A DNA stretch of 64,000 nt from Ferdinandcohnia sp036962705 (GCF_036962705.1 NZ_JBALOQ010000034.1:62001-126000), one strand, 5' to 3'. Counted from the first letter of the stretch, positions 52,692 to 61,299 are shown. Program-made: numbers and translations. Notes: a model not told the origin generated them from the letters alone.

Positions 52692-53099
52692 TTGAAAATA
52701 GAAGGAAAGCATATTATAATTGACGCATTCGAGTGTGATTCATCGTATTTAAACGACATTATAAAAATAGAAAAAATGTGTATAAAAGCTGCTAAAGATG
52801 CCGATATGGAGGTTTTATCTTCACATTTCCACCAATTCGAGCCGCAAGGATTAACAGGCATACTAGTTTTATCCACTTCTCATTTGTCTATTCATACCTG
52901 GCCTGAGGAAAGATATGCTTCATTAGATTTTTATACATGTGGCGATCAAGACCTTAATGGTCAAGTTGAATATCTATTAAAAGAATTGTCTTCAAAGAAA
53001 GCCATGGTTAGCTCAATTTCCCGTGGTGTATTCAATCCTCAACTGATAAAGTTTGATGAAATATCAGCTGTTCATAATTTTAAGAGTGAAGAAACATGA
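52692..53099 (+). CDS. speD: S-adenosylmethionine decarboxylase-like proenzyme (SpeD)
   Basis: This 135-residue pro-enzyme is of the bacterial SpeD class, which self-cleaves to generate a pyruvoyl group and decarboxylates S-adenosylmethionine for polyamine synthesis. With TTG 52692 as start, the processing serine S63, H68 (STSHLSIHTWPE) and C83 (YTCG) fall at the same numbers as in the Thermotoga enzyme. The residue before S63 is Thr62, where SESH is usual. GAGGGGA lies about eleven bases before the TTG; no ATG in frame is better. Followed by its own terminator. A changed substrate is possible. Confidence 0.85.
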   Translation: MKIEGKHIIIDAFECDSSYLNDIIKIEKMCIKAAKDADMEVLSSHFHQFEPQGLTGILVLSTSHLSIHTWPEERYASLDFYTCGDQDLNGQVEYLLKELSSKKAMVSSISRGVFNPQLIKFDEISAVHNFKSEET

Positions 53100-53126
53100 G
53101 AACCAGAATCGTTGTTAAAAATAACA

Positions 53127-53163
53127 AAAAGCAGATTTCCTTTATAAGGTAATCTGCTTTTTA
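53127..53163 (+). terminator. terminator of speD
   Basis: The stem AAAAGCAGATT / AATCTGCTTTT is followed by T. Confidence 0.85.
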
Positions 53164-53302
53164 CTTCTATTTTGATGATGTAATTTGAATTTTGTGCATT
53201 ATTATCATTGTGCATAAAATTATTACCGAATTGCCCTTTACATTCCATCTATACTTACATATGAATATATGAAATTCAATACTTTCGAAAGGAAGGAGAA
53301 AA

Positions 53303-54010
53303 TTGGGTGATTTAAATATTTTACTTTCATTCGGAGCAGGTTTATTATCGTTTATTTCTCCTTGCTGCTTACCCTTATACCCTGCATTCTTATCATATAT
53401 TACGGGGGTATCCATAGAAGAATTAAAGGAAAATAACGGATTACTAAAAAAACGAGTAATACTTCACACATTGTTTTTCTTAGTGGGATTTTCAATCATC
53501 TTTGTTGTCTTAGGCCTTTCAACCTCTCTCATTAGTCAACTTTTTCACCAATATAACGATCTTATAAGGCAAATCGGGGCAATTCTAATTATTTTTTTAG
53601 GTCTTTTACTAAGTGGTTTTTTAAATTTCGATTTTATCACAAAAGAAAGAAGGTTCACTTTTAAAAACCGTCCGTCAGGCTATTTTGGTTCAGTATTAAT
53701 TGGTTTTGTTTATGCCACCGGCTGGACTCCCTGTGTTGGGCCCGTTCTAGCAGCAGTAATTGGTATGAGTTTATATACAGGTAATGGTCTACTGTACATG
53801 ATTGCCTACTTTTTAGGATTTGCTATACCATTCTTTGTATTGTCATTTTTTATCGGTAAATCAAATTGGATTAAGAAATTCAGTAGCAAAATCATGAATA
53901 TCAGTGGGTATTTTATGGTTGTTATGGGGATCTTTCTTTATTTTGATTGGTTAACGAAAATCACTACTTATTTAACAACATACGTATTTAATGGATTTAC
54001 AGGTTTTTAA
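53303..54010 (+). CDS. ccdA: cytochrome c biogenesis/thiol transport protein CcdA
   Basis: This 235-residue protein with six membrane helices moves reducing power across the membrane for cytochrome c maturation and spore envelope thiols. The two reactive-cysteine regions are SPCCLPLYPAFLSYITG in helix 1 and TGWTPCVGPVLAAVIG in helix 4. Length equals B. subtilis CcdA. TTG 53303 follows AAGGAG. No thioredoxin-like partner (ResA, StoA) is in the window. Shares a terminator with sat. Confidence 0.92.
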   Translation: MGDLNILLSFGAGLLSFISPCCLPLYPAFLSYITGVSIEELKENNGLLKKRVILHTLFFLVGFSIIFVVLGLSTSLISQLFHQYNDLIRQIGAILIIFLGLLLSGFLNFDFITKERRFTFKNRPSGYFGSVLIGFVYATGWTPCVGPVLAAVIGMSLYTGNGLLYMIAYFLGFAIPFFVLSFFIGKSNWIKKFSSKIMNISGYFMVVMGIFLYFDWLTKITTYLTTYVFNGFTGF

Positions 54011-54055
54011 ACGAATCTAGTCGCACGTATATCAGTCAACTAAACTAAAAGTAAC

Positions 54056-54090
54056 ATGGGCAACCAAACTATTAATGGTTGCCCTTTGCT
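54056..54090. terminator. bidirectional terminator
   Basis: The stem GGGCAACCA / TGGTTGCCC lies between the convergent ccdA and sat genes; it overlaps the last codons of sat. Confidence 0.75.
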
Positions 54091-55220
54091 ATACCCTCTA
54101 TTAAAATTTTCACTACCTCAGGTCGACTGAATTCCTTAGGAGGTATTTGGCCGTCGCGAAGCATTTCTCTTACCTTAGTTCCTGATAAGATGAGATGATC
54201 CTCAGAAGAATGAGGGCAAGTTTTGTAAGAGGCCATACTTAAACATTTTTTACAATAAAAACTGTGTTCGAAAAACATAGGGGAAATTCCTAGTTCATCA
54301 TTAGAAAACTGTAAGAAAATCTTCTGTGCATCATATGTTCCATAAAAATTTCCAACCCCTGCATGATCTCGCCCTACAATAAAATGGGTGCATCCATAAT
54401 TTTTCCGAACAATCGCATGGAAAATGGCTTCCCTTGGTCCCGCATATCTCATCGCAGCAGGAAATACGGAAAGATGTACTCTATCCTTTGGATAATATAA
54501 ACTCAATAATTTAAGATAGCTTTCCATTCTTACTTTAGCTGGAATATCATCAGCCTTTGTTTCCCCTACTAATGGATTCAAAAACAAACCATCAACAGTT
54601 TCCAATGCACATTTTTGGATATATTCATGTGCACGATGGATTGGATTTCGTGTTTGAAATCCAACGACTGTTTTCCAGCCTCTATTTGAAAATTCTTCTC
54701 TTGTTTGGTGGGGATCCATGTAGTAAGAAGATGCATGCTCTTTTTCTGGATGTTTTACTAAAGTGATAGGTCCTGCTAAATAGACATTTCCCCTGTTAAA
54801 TAGCTTCTTTACTCCTGGATGCGTAAGGTCCGTCGTACCATATACTTTCTCTGCTTCAATTGTTTTATCTGGAATAAACTTTTCTTGTAGCTCTATAACC
54901 CCATATACAGCCTCTTCGTAGATTAGCTTTATGGTATCACCAATTTGGAGTTTCTTCGCAGCTTCTTCTGTAATTGGTAAGGTAATTGGTATACTCCATA
55001 CTAAGCCGTTTGACAGCCTCATATTGTGTAAAATACTTTGATAATCGTTTGATCCAACAAACCCCTGTATCGGACTATACGCACCATTTGCAATTAATTC
55101 AAGATCTGATAATGAGGTACGATCAATCTCCACCTCCTGATGGTACAATGAATCATTTAAATCATAACTCATTCGATTCACTAAAGTACCACCATGAGGT
55201 ATGTTATAATACAAATTCAT
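54072..55220 (-). CDS. sat: sulfate adenylyltransferase
   Basis: A protein of about 382 residues forms adenosine-5'-phosphosulfate from ATP and sulfate. Motifs: PHGGTLVNR near the start, QTRNPIHRAHEYIQK (nucleotide-binding QTRNPxHRAH), GRDHAGVG and the zinc-site cysteines of CKKCLSMASYKTCPHS typical of the Bacillus/archaeal type. ATG 55220 has GGAAG close by; TTG 55214 is better spaced. Unlike B. subtilis no cysH, cysP or cysC is adjacent, but three sulfotransferase genes lie within 5 kb. Confidence 0.94.
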   Translation of the reverse strand: MNLYYNIPHGGTLVNRMSYDLNDSLYHQEVEIDRTSLSDLELIANGAYSPIQGFVGSNDYQSILHNMRLSNGLVWSIPITLPITEEAAKKLQIGDTIKLIYEEAVYGVIELQEKFIPDKTIEAEKVYGTTDLTHPGVKKLFNRGNVYLAGPITLVKHPEKEHASSYYMDPHQTREEFSNRGWKTVVGFQTRNPIHRAHEYIQKCALETVDGLFLNPLVGETKADDIPAKVRMESYLKLLSLYYPKDRVHLSVFPAAMRYAGPREAIFHAIVRKNYGCTHFIVGRDHAGVGNFYGTYDAQKIFLQFSNDELGISPMFFEHSFYCKKCLSMASYKTCPHSSEDHLILSGTKVREMLRDGQIPPKEFSRPEVVKILIEGIAKGNH

Positions 55221-55308
55221 CACTTCCTTTACAATTATATACTAGGAGAAAACGAGTTGCTTTTTTAAAAACAACTCGTCAACATGAGAAATTCAGCTTA
55301 GGCTATTC

Positions 55309-55425
55309 TTATTCTTTGGCTTCGGCTGTTTTTGCTTGTTTCTCAGCACGCTTTTCCTATTTCTTCGCTTTATCTTTTTGCTTCTTTCCCTTCTTTTTAT
55401 TTACCTCTTTCTTTTCTTTCGCCAT
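55309..55425 (-). pseudogene. Lys-rich small ORF interrupted by an in-frame TAG
   Basis: ATG 55425 is preceded by GGGGGGAT and encodes 22 residues, MAKEKKEVNKKKGKKQKDKA then KK, followed by TAG (55357-55359). The same frame continues for 15 residues of the same composition (EKRAEKQAKTAEAKE) to TAA at 55309. Either a short basic peptide is made or a 38-residue gene carries a nonsense mutation. A perfect 11-bp hairpin lies just upstream (55438-55475). Confidence 0.5.
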
Positions 55426-55437
55426 TTCTTCATCCCC

Positions 55438-55475
55438 CCTTCCTAACCACAATATATTCATTCTGGTTAGGAAGG
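55438..55475 (-). promoter_or_regulatory. hairpin abutting a ribosome binding site
   Basis: CCTTCCTAACC and GGTTAGGAAGG form a perfect 11-bp stem with a 16-base loop. In the minus-strand transcript its 3' arm runs straight into the G-run that serves the Lys-rich ORF, so it could limit ribosome access or be a terminator relic. Confidence 0.5.
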
Positions 55476-55525
55476 GACTAGACGTAGATATCATTTTTCA
55501 ATAAATATACTATTTCATTACTAGA

Positions 55526-56326
55526 TTATTGTACCGGGAAATAGCCAAACTTCCCTAAATTATGATCATCCGTGTGGAAATCAGATCCCCCAGTCATTAT
55601 TAAATCCAACTTCTTGGCGATTTCAATAAATTTTATTGCATCCTCTTTGCTATGATTCCTGTGCCAAACTTCAATTCCATCAAAGGGGAAATGAAGTAAA
55701 TCATCAATCATGTTACCTTTTAAATAAACTGGATGAGCTAACACAGCAAGTCCCCCTGCATTTTGGATAAGCTTAATTCCCTCTTCAGGGATAATAATCT
55801 TTTTATCGATTGAGCATGGCTTTCCATCAGCTAAAAACTCATCAAAAACAGTTTGATAATGTTCTACATAGCCTTTTTCAACGATCGCCTTCGCAATATG
55901 AGGTCTTGAAATGACCTCACCCTTGCTGTACCTAAATACATCTTCAATCGTTATTGGCATCCCTATGGCCTTAAACTTTTCAATTATTTTAATAGCCCGA
56001 GTTTCTCTTTCTTCCCTAAGTTGTTTTAACACTTGTGAAAGTTCAGTAGTAGGTGACACATTATATCCTAAGATATCAACTGTTTTTCCGTTGAATTTTG
56101 TACTTAATTCGATGCCTGGTATCACCGTTACGCCATATTTTTTTCCCGCCTCGATTGCTTCATGTAAACCATCTAATGTATCATGGTCAGTGATTGCAAT
56201 AGTATTCAAGCCTATGCTTGATGCTTTTTTCAAAATATCCTTCGGTGAATGATCTCCATCTGATGCAGTTGTATGAATGTGGAGGTCAAAACTTCCCGAC
56301 CGGACAATATCCATAAGGTTCATCAT
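55526..56326 (-). CDS. PHP-domain phosphoesterase (TrpH/YciV-like)
   Basis: This protein of about 266 residues has the PHP metal-site motifs: DLHIHTTASDG (about 14-24), TDHDTL (about 46-51), PGIELST, GLAVLAHP and GGSDFH. The length and inserted helical lid match the TrpH-type nucleases/phosphatases, which act on 3',5'-bisphosphate nucleotides or 5'-ends of RNA. Such an enzyme could clear 3'-phosphoadenosine-5'-phosphate, the by-product of the neighbouring sulfotransferases, though this is inference. GGAAGG precedes ATG 56326. Confidence 0.82.
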   Translation of the reverse strand: MMNLMDIVRSGSFDLHIHTTASDGDHSPKDILKKASSIGLNTIAITDHDTLDGLHEAIEAGKKYGVTVIPGIELSTKFNGKTVDILGYNVSPTTELSQVLKQLREERETRAIKIIEKFKAIGMPITIEDVFRYSKGEVISRPHIAKAIVEKGYVEHYQTVFDEFLADGKPCSIDKKIIIPEEGIKLIQNAGGLAVLAHPVYLKGNMIDDLLHFPFDGIEVWHRNHSKEDAIKFIEIAKKLDLIMTGGSDFHTDDHNLGKFGYFPVQ

Positions 56327-56354
56327 CAATTTCCCTTCCTTTTCCATCGAATAA

Positions 56355-56386
56355 AAAGACTGTCGAACTAATCACGACAGCCCTGG
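56355..56386 (-). terminator. terminator of the sulfotransferase/kinase operon
   Basis: The stem GGCTGTCG / CGACAGTC is followed on the minus strand by TTTTTATT. Confidence 0.82.
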
Positions 56387-56396
56387 TTATTGAAAA

Positions 56397-57101
56397 TCAT
56401 TTCTGTTCATTTAAAAACGCGAGTAGTTGTTCTTTTTCCTTTTTGGTTAGAGTTTTAAGTTTTCGTTCAAAAAGCTCTTTAGCAAACTTGTAAAGCTCGA
56501 TGTCAAGTTGGTTTTGTTGTTTGATATATGAGATTATTTCTTCAGGGAGTTCTTGTGTAGAGGCTCTTTTTTTAGTAATATTACGAGTTTCATATGATAA
56601 GGAAGGGAAATTATATTCTTTTTGCATAAGAAAAATAGACTCTTTAAACCTTTCCGTAATACCTACAAAAGAAAATTCCTCCAATAAATGTTTTTTTGCT
56701 AATTCTAAATCCACCTTATCTCCTGCAATTCTTCTAGTTTGATAATTACAGGTTTTGGCTTGATATTCATCCATGAACTCCTTTATATCCATTTTGCTTA
56801 TACGTCTATCTACTCCTTCTTTTTTTTCTTTTACAAAATAATAATAGGACAAGACACGGTCTACAGGTTCACGAAGCATGGTGACATAAGTATAAGGAAG
56901 ATTAAAATTTTCATGTACCCCATATGCAAAATGACCACCAATACATTGCAAATCTCTTGTCTTTTTGATTTCTTTTACCCGAGATGACCTATCAAACCAA
57001 ATTTGATCTTTGTTAAATTGATTTTTTAAGAATGTTTTAAACGAACTTCCTGCAGTTTTTTGAATATGCAAAAAGATTAATAACTCCTCTTTACTCCTCA
57101 T
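56397..57101 (-). CDS. sulfotransferase-family protein (1)
   Basis: This 234-residue cytoplasmic protein is of the Sulfotransfer_2 class. The 5'-phosphosulfate loop is LHIQKTAGSSF (about 10-20), and the 3'-phosphate-binding segment TMLREPVDRVLSYYY (about 73-87) holds the conserved Arg and Ser. The C-terminal third is helical and charged. The start codon overlaps the stop of the kinase-like gene (TAATG), so they are co-translated. Likely to transfer sulfate from PAPS to a surface carbohydrate; the acceptor is unknown. Confidence 0.8.
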   Translation of the reverse strand: MRSKEELLIFLHIQKTAGSSFKTFLKNQFNKDQIWFDRSSRVKEIKKTRDLQCIGGHFAYGVHENFNLPYTYVTMLREPVDRVLSYYYFVKEKKEGVDRRISKMDIKEFMDEYQAKTCNYQTRRIAGDKVDLELAKKHLLEEFSFVGITERFKESIFLMQKEYNFPSLSYETRNITKKRASTQELPEEIISYIKQQNQLDIELYKFAKELFERKLKTLTKKEKEQLLAFLNEQK

Positions 57102-57724
57102 TAATTTGATTTCCCCTTTTGGATTTCAAAATAATCCGGTGCCAAAGCCTTCCATTCTAAATAAATTGATTTATCGATATCCCGCACCTGTTTTAAAAAT
57201 GATTGCAACTTATTGTATCGTCTTAATCTATTGAAGAGCCTCGCTGGATATGGTTGATGTTTAGACATTGAATTCTCATGATCAATTAATTTAAAGTCTC
57301 CTTTGGCTGTAATAATTAAATGGCTTGCAGTAACATCCAGCCTCGAAAATCCTAACCTTTTCATTTCTTTCATCATTTCGATAACCTTTTTAACAATGGA
57401 TGAGGGCAATTGTTCTACCTCTTCATCAAGAATCATGTCATTTAATGAACGACCTGGAATATATTCCATCACGATATAATTATCTCCTACCTGATAAATA
57501 CGAGGTAAAAGGTTTGATTCCCCCACGTTTTTATACACATCTGATTCTTTTTTTGCTAGTCCGTCTCTATAAAATACTTTTACACACTTTTTTGAAGATA
57601 GCTTAAATACTGCACCATGTTTTCCTTTTCCAATAAGGGGATAATTAGTGGGGTTATCTACCGAAACTTCAGAATCACCAATTTTGCTTATACCTATTTT
57701 ATCGATACCCTTGATATCCTTCAT
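57101..57724 (-). CDS. small protein-kinase-like protein (RIO/YrzF-type)
   Basis: A protein of about 207 residues with a reduced kinase fold: glycine loop IGKGKHGAVFKL (33-42), Lys50 (CVKVFY), hinge VMEYIPG, catalytic RLDVTASHLI with Asp131, and metal-binding LIDHEN with Asp149. HRD is replaced by RLD and DFG by DHE, as in lipopolysaccharide- or RIO-like kinases. It could phosphorylate a sugar, lipid or protein. It directly precedes and overlaps sulfotransferase 1. ATG 57724 is preferred over the adjacent ATG 57727 by spacing. Confidence 0.75.
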   Translation of the reverse strand: MKDIKGIDKIGISKIGDSEVSVDNPTNYPLIGKGKHGAVFKLSSKKCVKVFYRDGLAKKESDVYKNVGESNLLPRIYQVGDNYIVMEYIPGRSLNDMILDEEVEQLPSSIVKKVIEMMKEMKRLGFSRLDVTASHLIITAKGDFKLIDHENSMSKHQPYPARLFNRLRRYNKLQSFLKQVRDIDKSIYLEWKALAPDYFEIQKGKSN

Positions 57725-57824
57725 CATGAACCCTCTTTCATTAGTAGTTATATTCTATCCTATGAATAAAAAAATGAGATGTACAGGCTAATCCCCTATT
57801 TTTTACTAGGTTTTCATTTCATTT

Positions 57825-58490
57825 TTATAATTGTCTCAAAAGTTTAGTTTTTGCATATTCATAGATTTCAAGATCCATTTGATTTAATTCTTCTAATTGT
57901 TTAATAACTTTCCTCGAAACATCCTCCACTGCTGGGCGCTTTTTTGTAACATTTGCCTTCTGATACGAAATATCACCCCATGCAAATAAATCTTTCATTA
58001 CGGTTATTGACTCATCAAACATCTCTGAAAGTCCAACAACTGCAAAATCTGCTTCTATATTTCTTTTTGCAACCTCCAAATCTGGTTTATGAATATTTCC
58101 TGATAATCGTCTGGTTTGCTGATTTGATGACTTTATTGGAAACCGATGAATAAACTGTTCCAAATTCATATTCTTAACTTCTAGATAAGCTTTATGGCTT
58201 GGTCTTTCCAAAATGTAATAATACTCCGAGATGACACGATCGATTGGATTTCGTAGCATCGTAAAATACTTATAAGGTCTATCAAAATGGGCATGAATTC
58301 CATGCCAGCAATGTCCACCTACACATTTTAATTGTTCGATGTTTTTTTGCTCCATTTTTGGGTTCATGTCCTTTTCCATATGAAGCCAAACATCTTGTTT
58401 TCTATATTGTTTTTGAATTATATTTTTTAACGTAGTACCACCAGTTTTGGGGATATGCATATAAATTAATAGCTCTTCGCTGTTGGTCAT
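57825..58490 (-). CDS. sulfotransferase-family protein (2)
   Basis: A 221-residue paralogue of the gene at 56397, with intact PAPS motifs YMHIPKTGGTTL (about 10-20) and TMLRNPIDRVISEYYY, and the conserved SNQQTRRLSG block. Start follows immediately on the stop of the upstream paralogue (58491) with GGAAGG ahead of it, so both were one transcript. Probably acts on the same type of acceptor, with different position or sugar. Confidence 0.82.
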   Translation of the reverse strand: MTNSEELLIYMHIPKTGGTTLKNIIQKQYRKQDVWLHMEKDMNPKMEQKNIEQLKCVGGHCWHGIHAHFDRPYKYFTMLRNPIDRVISEYYYILERPSHKAYLEVKNMNLEQFIHRFPIKSSNQQTRRLSGNIHKPDLEVAKRNIEADFAVVGLSEMFDESITVMKDLFAWGDISYQKANVTKKRPAVEDVSRKVIKQLEELNQMDLEIYEYAKTKLLRQL

Positions 58491-59237
58491 TTACTTTCTA
58501 TCCTTCCTGTTATTACGCTTATATTCCTCCAACGCTTTCTTTGTTCGCCTAGGCAATTGATTAATATTTTCAACTAGTAACTTTTTCGCGTATTGATACA
58601 ATTCCAAGTCTAACTGATTTTTTTCTGCGATAAGCGCAATTGTGTTCTGAGGTAAATCTGCTTGTTTTGGCCAATTTGATGTTACATTTTCTTTTTCATA
58701 ACTGATATCTTCCCAGTCTAGATATTCCTTCATTAGAAAAATCGATTCATCAAACATTTCCATAATCCCTACAACCGAATAGGATTCATGGATGTTTTCA
58801 ATTGCCTTTTCAAGGTCTGGTTTCTTTTCGCCTGAAACAAATCTTGTTTGATGATTTTCAAATGCTGGATTGTTTTGGCTTAATTCCCACTCAATAAATT
58901 CTTTAAAATCATAGGTATTTGCACTTTCATACATCCGATTCTGTGGCCTTCTTTTTGCGAAGTAATACGTTGATATGATTCTTTCGATAGGGTCTCTGAG
59001 CATGGTAATATACTTATAAGATCCCGTAAACTCCTTATGAATGCCAAATCTACAATGTCCGTAAATAACCTCTAGTTCCTCATACTGCTGTTCAGACAAT
59101 GTATTTAATTTTTGATGGCCAATGATATTATTTTTATTATATTATTTATCAATAATTTTTCGGATCGTTGAGCCTGTAGTCTTTGGGATATGGCTAAAAA
59201 TTAATATTTCTTTCGGGTGATGAACGAACCTCTCCAT
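58491..59237 (-). pseudogene. sulfotransferase-family gene (3), interrupted by TAA
   Basis: A good start (ATG 59237, GGAAGG six bases ahead) opens a frame with SHIPKTTGSTI, stopped after 31 codons by TAA at 59142-59144. The same frame then runs to 58491 with GHCRFGIH, TMLRDPIERIISTYYF and FENHQTRFVSG, aligned throughout with the neighbours. The stop falls exactly where sulfotransferase 2 has Gln (KQY versus K-stop-Y), so one CAA to TAA change explains it. Internal TTG 59099 would give a protein lacking the PAPS loop. Also, the loop has Thr-Gly for Gly-Gly. Confidence 0.82.
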
Positions 59238-59250
59238 TTACATCCTTCCT

Positions 59251-61299
59251 TTACAATAAAATTTCAAAGCTTCCGTTTAGCTTAACGGCAAGTCCTTCGG
59301 TAGGGAAAAATACATATCCTGTTAACAAATGTTCCCCTTTTGGTAGAAGGTTTTGGCTAGTTACAGTTCTCCAGCCTGCAATCAAAAATTGTTGGTTATT
59401 AAATTTTTCCGCAATATCAACCCTTTTTCTATCAATCTTTGTATGGGCAATTACATAATCTTCTTGATTCGCCACAATTATTTCCATTCTTTTATCTGGG
59501 TCGTTTTCGTTGATTGCCCACCCGAATAGTTCTATTTGTATATCTTGCAGCTTTCCATTCATTCGCCCTTTAATGGCATTTTCTTCAATGACTTCTTTTA
59601 CAAACTCGCTCATCTTAATTGCTTCGTTCAGTTTTAATGCAATTGCAAAATCGCCGTTACTTAACTCAAGATTTTCATTATAAAATGGATCGTTGTTAAT
59701 ATAGTTTCTCCATCGCTCCCTGAGGATGCCTGCTTCCACTTTACTTCTTTCTATTCTTTCTGGTGATCGTGCAATTCCACGAGACTTAGACTCATGATGA
59801 TATAACACGACCTGAGGTAATAAAATATTGTAGTATCCATGTTTATATAGGCTGATGCAAAGGTCTACATCATTGAATTCAATAGCAAGCTCCTCATCAA
59901 GTCCACTTACTTCTTCAAATAATGATTTTCTCACCATCAAACATGCTCCAGTAACCGCTGAAAAATTAGAGGGCCCTAGTAATCTCCCAAAATATCCTGG
60001 GTATTCGGAATCCTTGCCCTTATAACAATGGTCACAAAGACCTTGTACCCCAAGGACCACTCCGGCATGTTGGATCGTATCATCAAAATAGAGTAATTTT
60101 GCACCTACCGCACCTATCTGAGATCGAAGTGCCTGACCTGCCATCTCCTCCAACCAATTCGGAGAAATAACTTCCACATCATTATTTAAAAATAATAGTA
60201 ATTCTCCGTTTGCTATCAACGCTGCTTCATTATTTAAATAAGACCAATTGTACGGTTCGTCAATTCGTTCGATTTTAATTTTATTTGGGTACAAAGTCTT
60301 CCATTTTTTAAATAATGTAATTGTTTCTTCTTCTGTACTTCCGTTATCGATGATAATAATTTCAAAATTTGTGTATGTTGTTTTATTAAAAATTGATTCA
60401 AGACATCTTTCAAGAACTTGAGCATAATCCCTTGTTGGAATAATAATTGAAATAAGTGGATTCCCGACAGGATGATAGGTAATCGGGAAATGATTTTCTG
60501 AATGAGGGCTTACCGTTACTGTTGCTGATTCTCCTTTTCGTTCTAATGCTTTATTAATTGCTTTCATGTATTTCCTTCCTATGAAACTATTATCATTCGT
60601 AGCTTTTTCACGTTTGTGATAAAGAACCTGTGGAATATGATAAATGTGCTTTGTATTTTCACTCAATCGTAAAATGAGTTCCTGGTTTTCTACCCCGATA
60701 TACCGTTTTTCAAACCCTCCGAGCACCTTTATAAGGGAAGTTCGAAAAACAACAAAATCTTGTACAAACGGATATGTCAAGAATGTATCGGGTGACCAAT
60801 CGGGCTTGAAGAACGGTCTAAATCTTTGTCCATCAGAGCTGATTACATCTTCATCACAATAGATCATATCTGCTTCTGGTTGCTTGTTTAATAATGCAGC
60901 TACCTGAAAGAGAGCATCTTCTTGAATCTCATCCTCTAAATCCAGTAGGACGATGAATTCACCACGTGCAACCTGTAAGCTTCTATTTTTACCAGCAGGT
61001 ATGCTGTGATTCCACAAGGAATTAATGTTAATTCGGCTATCATCTGTAGTTAAATCCTGTAAATCCTTACCTATTCCCTTACTTCCCCAAGGAGCTGCAA
61101 TAATCCATTCAAATAATGGATAAATTTGATTCTTCACTGATGCAATACATTTTTTAATATGCTCTAGGTTTCCATCCTGAACTGATGTAATAATGGTGAA
61201 TAAAGGGCTATAAGTAAAATTATTCAATTTCGCTTTCATTTCTTCTCTTTTTAGTTCTGTTAATGCATTATATTTCTGCCAAATCTCATATTCATTCAA
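59251..61299 (-). CDS. two-domain family 2 glycosyltransferase
   Basis: A protein of about 682 residues with two GT-A domains. The first (about 35-270) contains TIITSVQDGNLEHIKKC and YCDEDVIS; the second (about 290-540) contains ISIIIPTRDYAQVLERCL, IIIDNGSTEEE, LLFLNNDVEVI (DxD-type) and FNDVDLC. A beta-rich C-terminal domain of about 100 residues follows. The layout resembles rhamnan-type wall-polysaccharide glycosyltransferases. TTG 61299 is the start because GGAGGGG lies six bases before it and upstream codons overlap that site. No membrane segments. Followed after 13 bases by the broken sulfotransferase. Confidence 0.88.
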   Translation of the reverse strand: MNEYEIWQKYNALTELKREEMKAKLNNFTYSPLFTIITSVQDGNLEHIKKCIASVKNQIYPLFEWIIAAPWGSKGIGKDLQDLTTDDSRININSLWNHSIPAGKNRSLQVARGEFIVLLDLEDEIQEDALFQVAALLNKQPEADMIYCDEDVISSDGQRFRPFFKPDWSPDTFLTYPFVQDFVVFRTSLIKVLGGFEKRYIGVENQELILRLSENTKHIYHIPQVLYHKREKATNDNSFIGRKYMKAINKALERKGESATVTVSPHSENHFPITYHPVGNPLISIIIPTRDYAQVLERCLESIFNKTTYTNFEIIIIDNGSTEEETITLFKKWKTLYPNKIKIERIDEPYNWSYLNNEAALIANGELLLFLNNDVEVISPNWLEEMAGQALRSQIGAVGAKLLYFDDTIQHAGVVLGVQGLCDHCYKGKDSEYPGYFGRLLGPSNFSAVTGACLMVRKSLFEEVSGLDEELAIEFNDVDLCISLYKHGYYNILLPQVVLYHHESKSRGIARSPERIERSKVEAGILRERWRNYINNDPFYNENLELSNGDFAIALKLNEAIKMSEFVKEVIEENAIKGRMNGKLQDIQIELFGWAINENDPDKRMEIIVANQEDYVIAHTKIDRKRVDIAEKFNNQQFLIAGWRTVTSQNLLPKGEHLLTGYVFFPTEGLAVKLNGSFEILL

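Noticed and set aside
58491..59099. intact 202-residue sulfotransferase starting at TTG 59099
   Set aside because: It would lack the PAPS-binding loop, which is present in the same frame upstream of a single TAA, and no ribosome site precedes the TTG.
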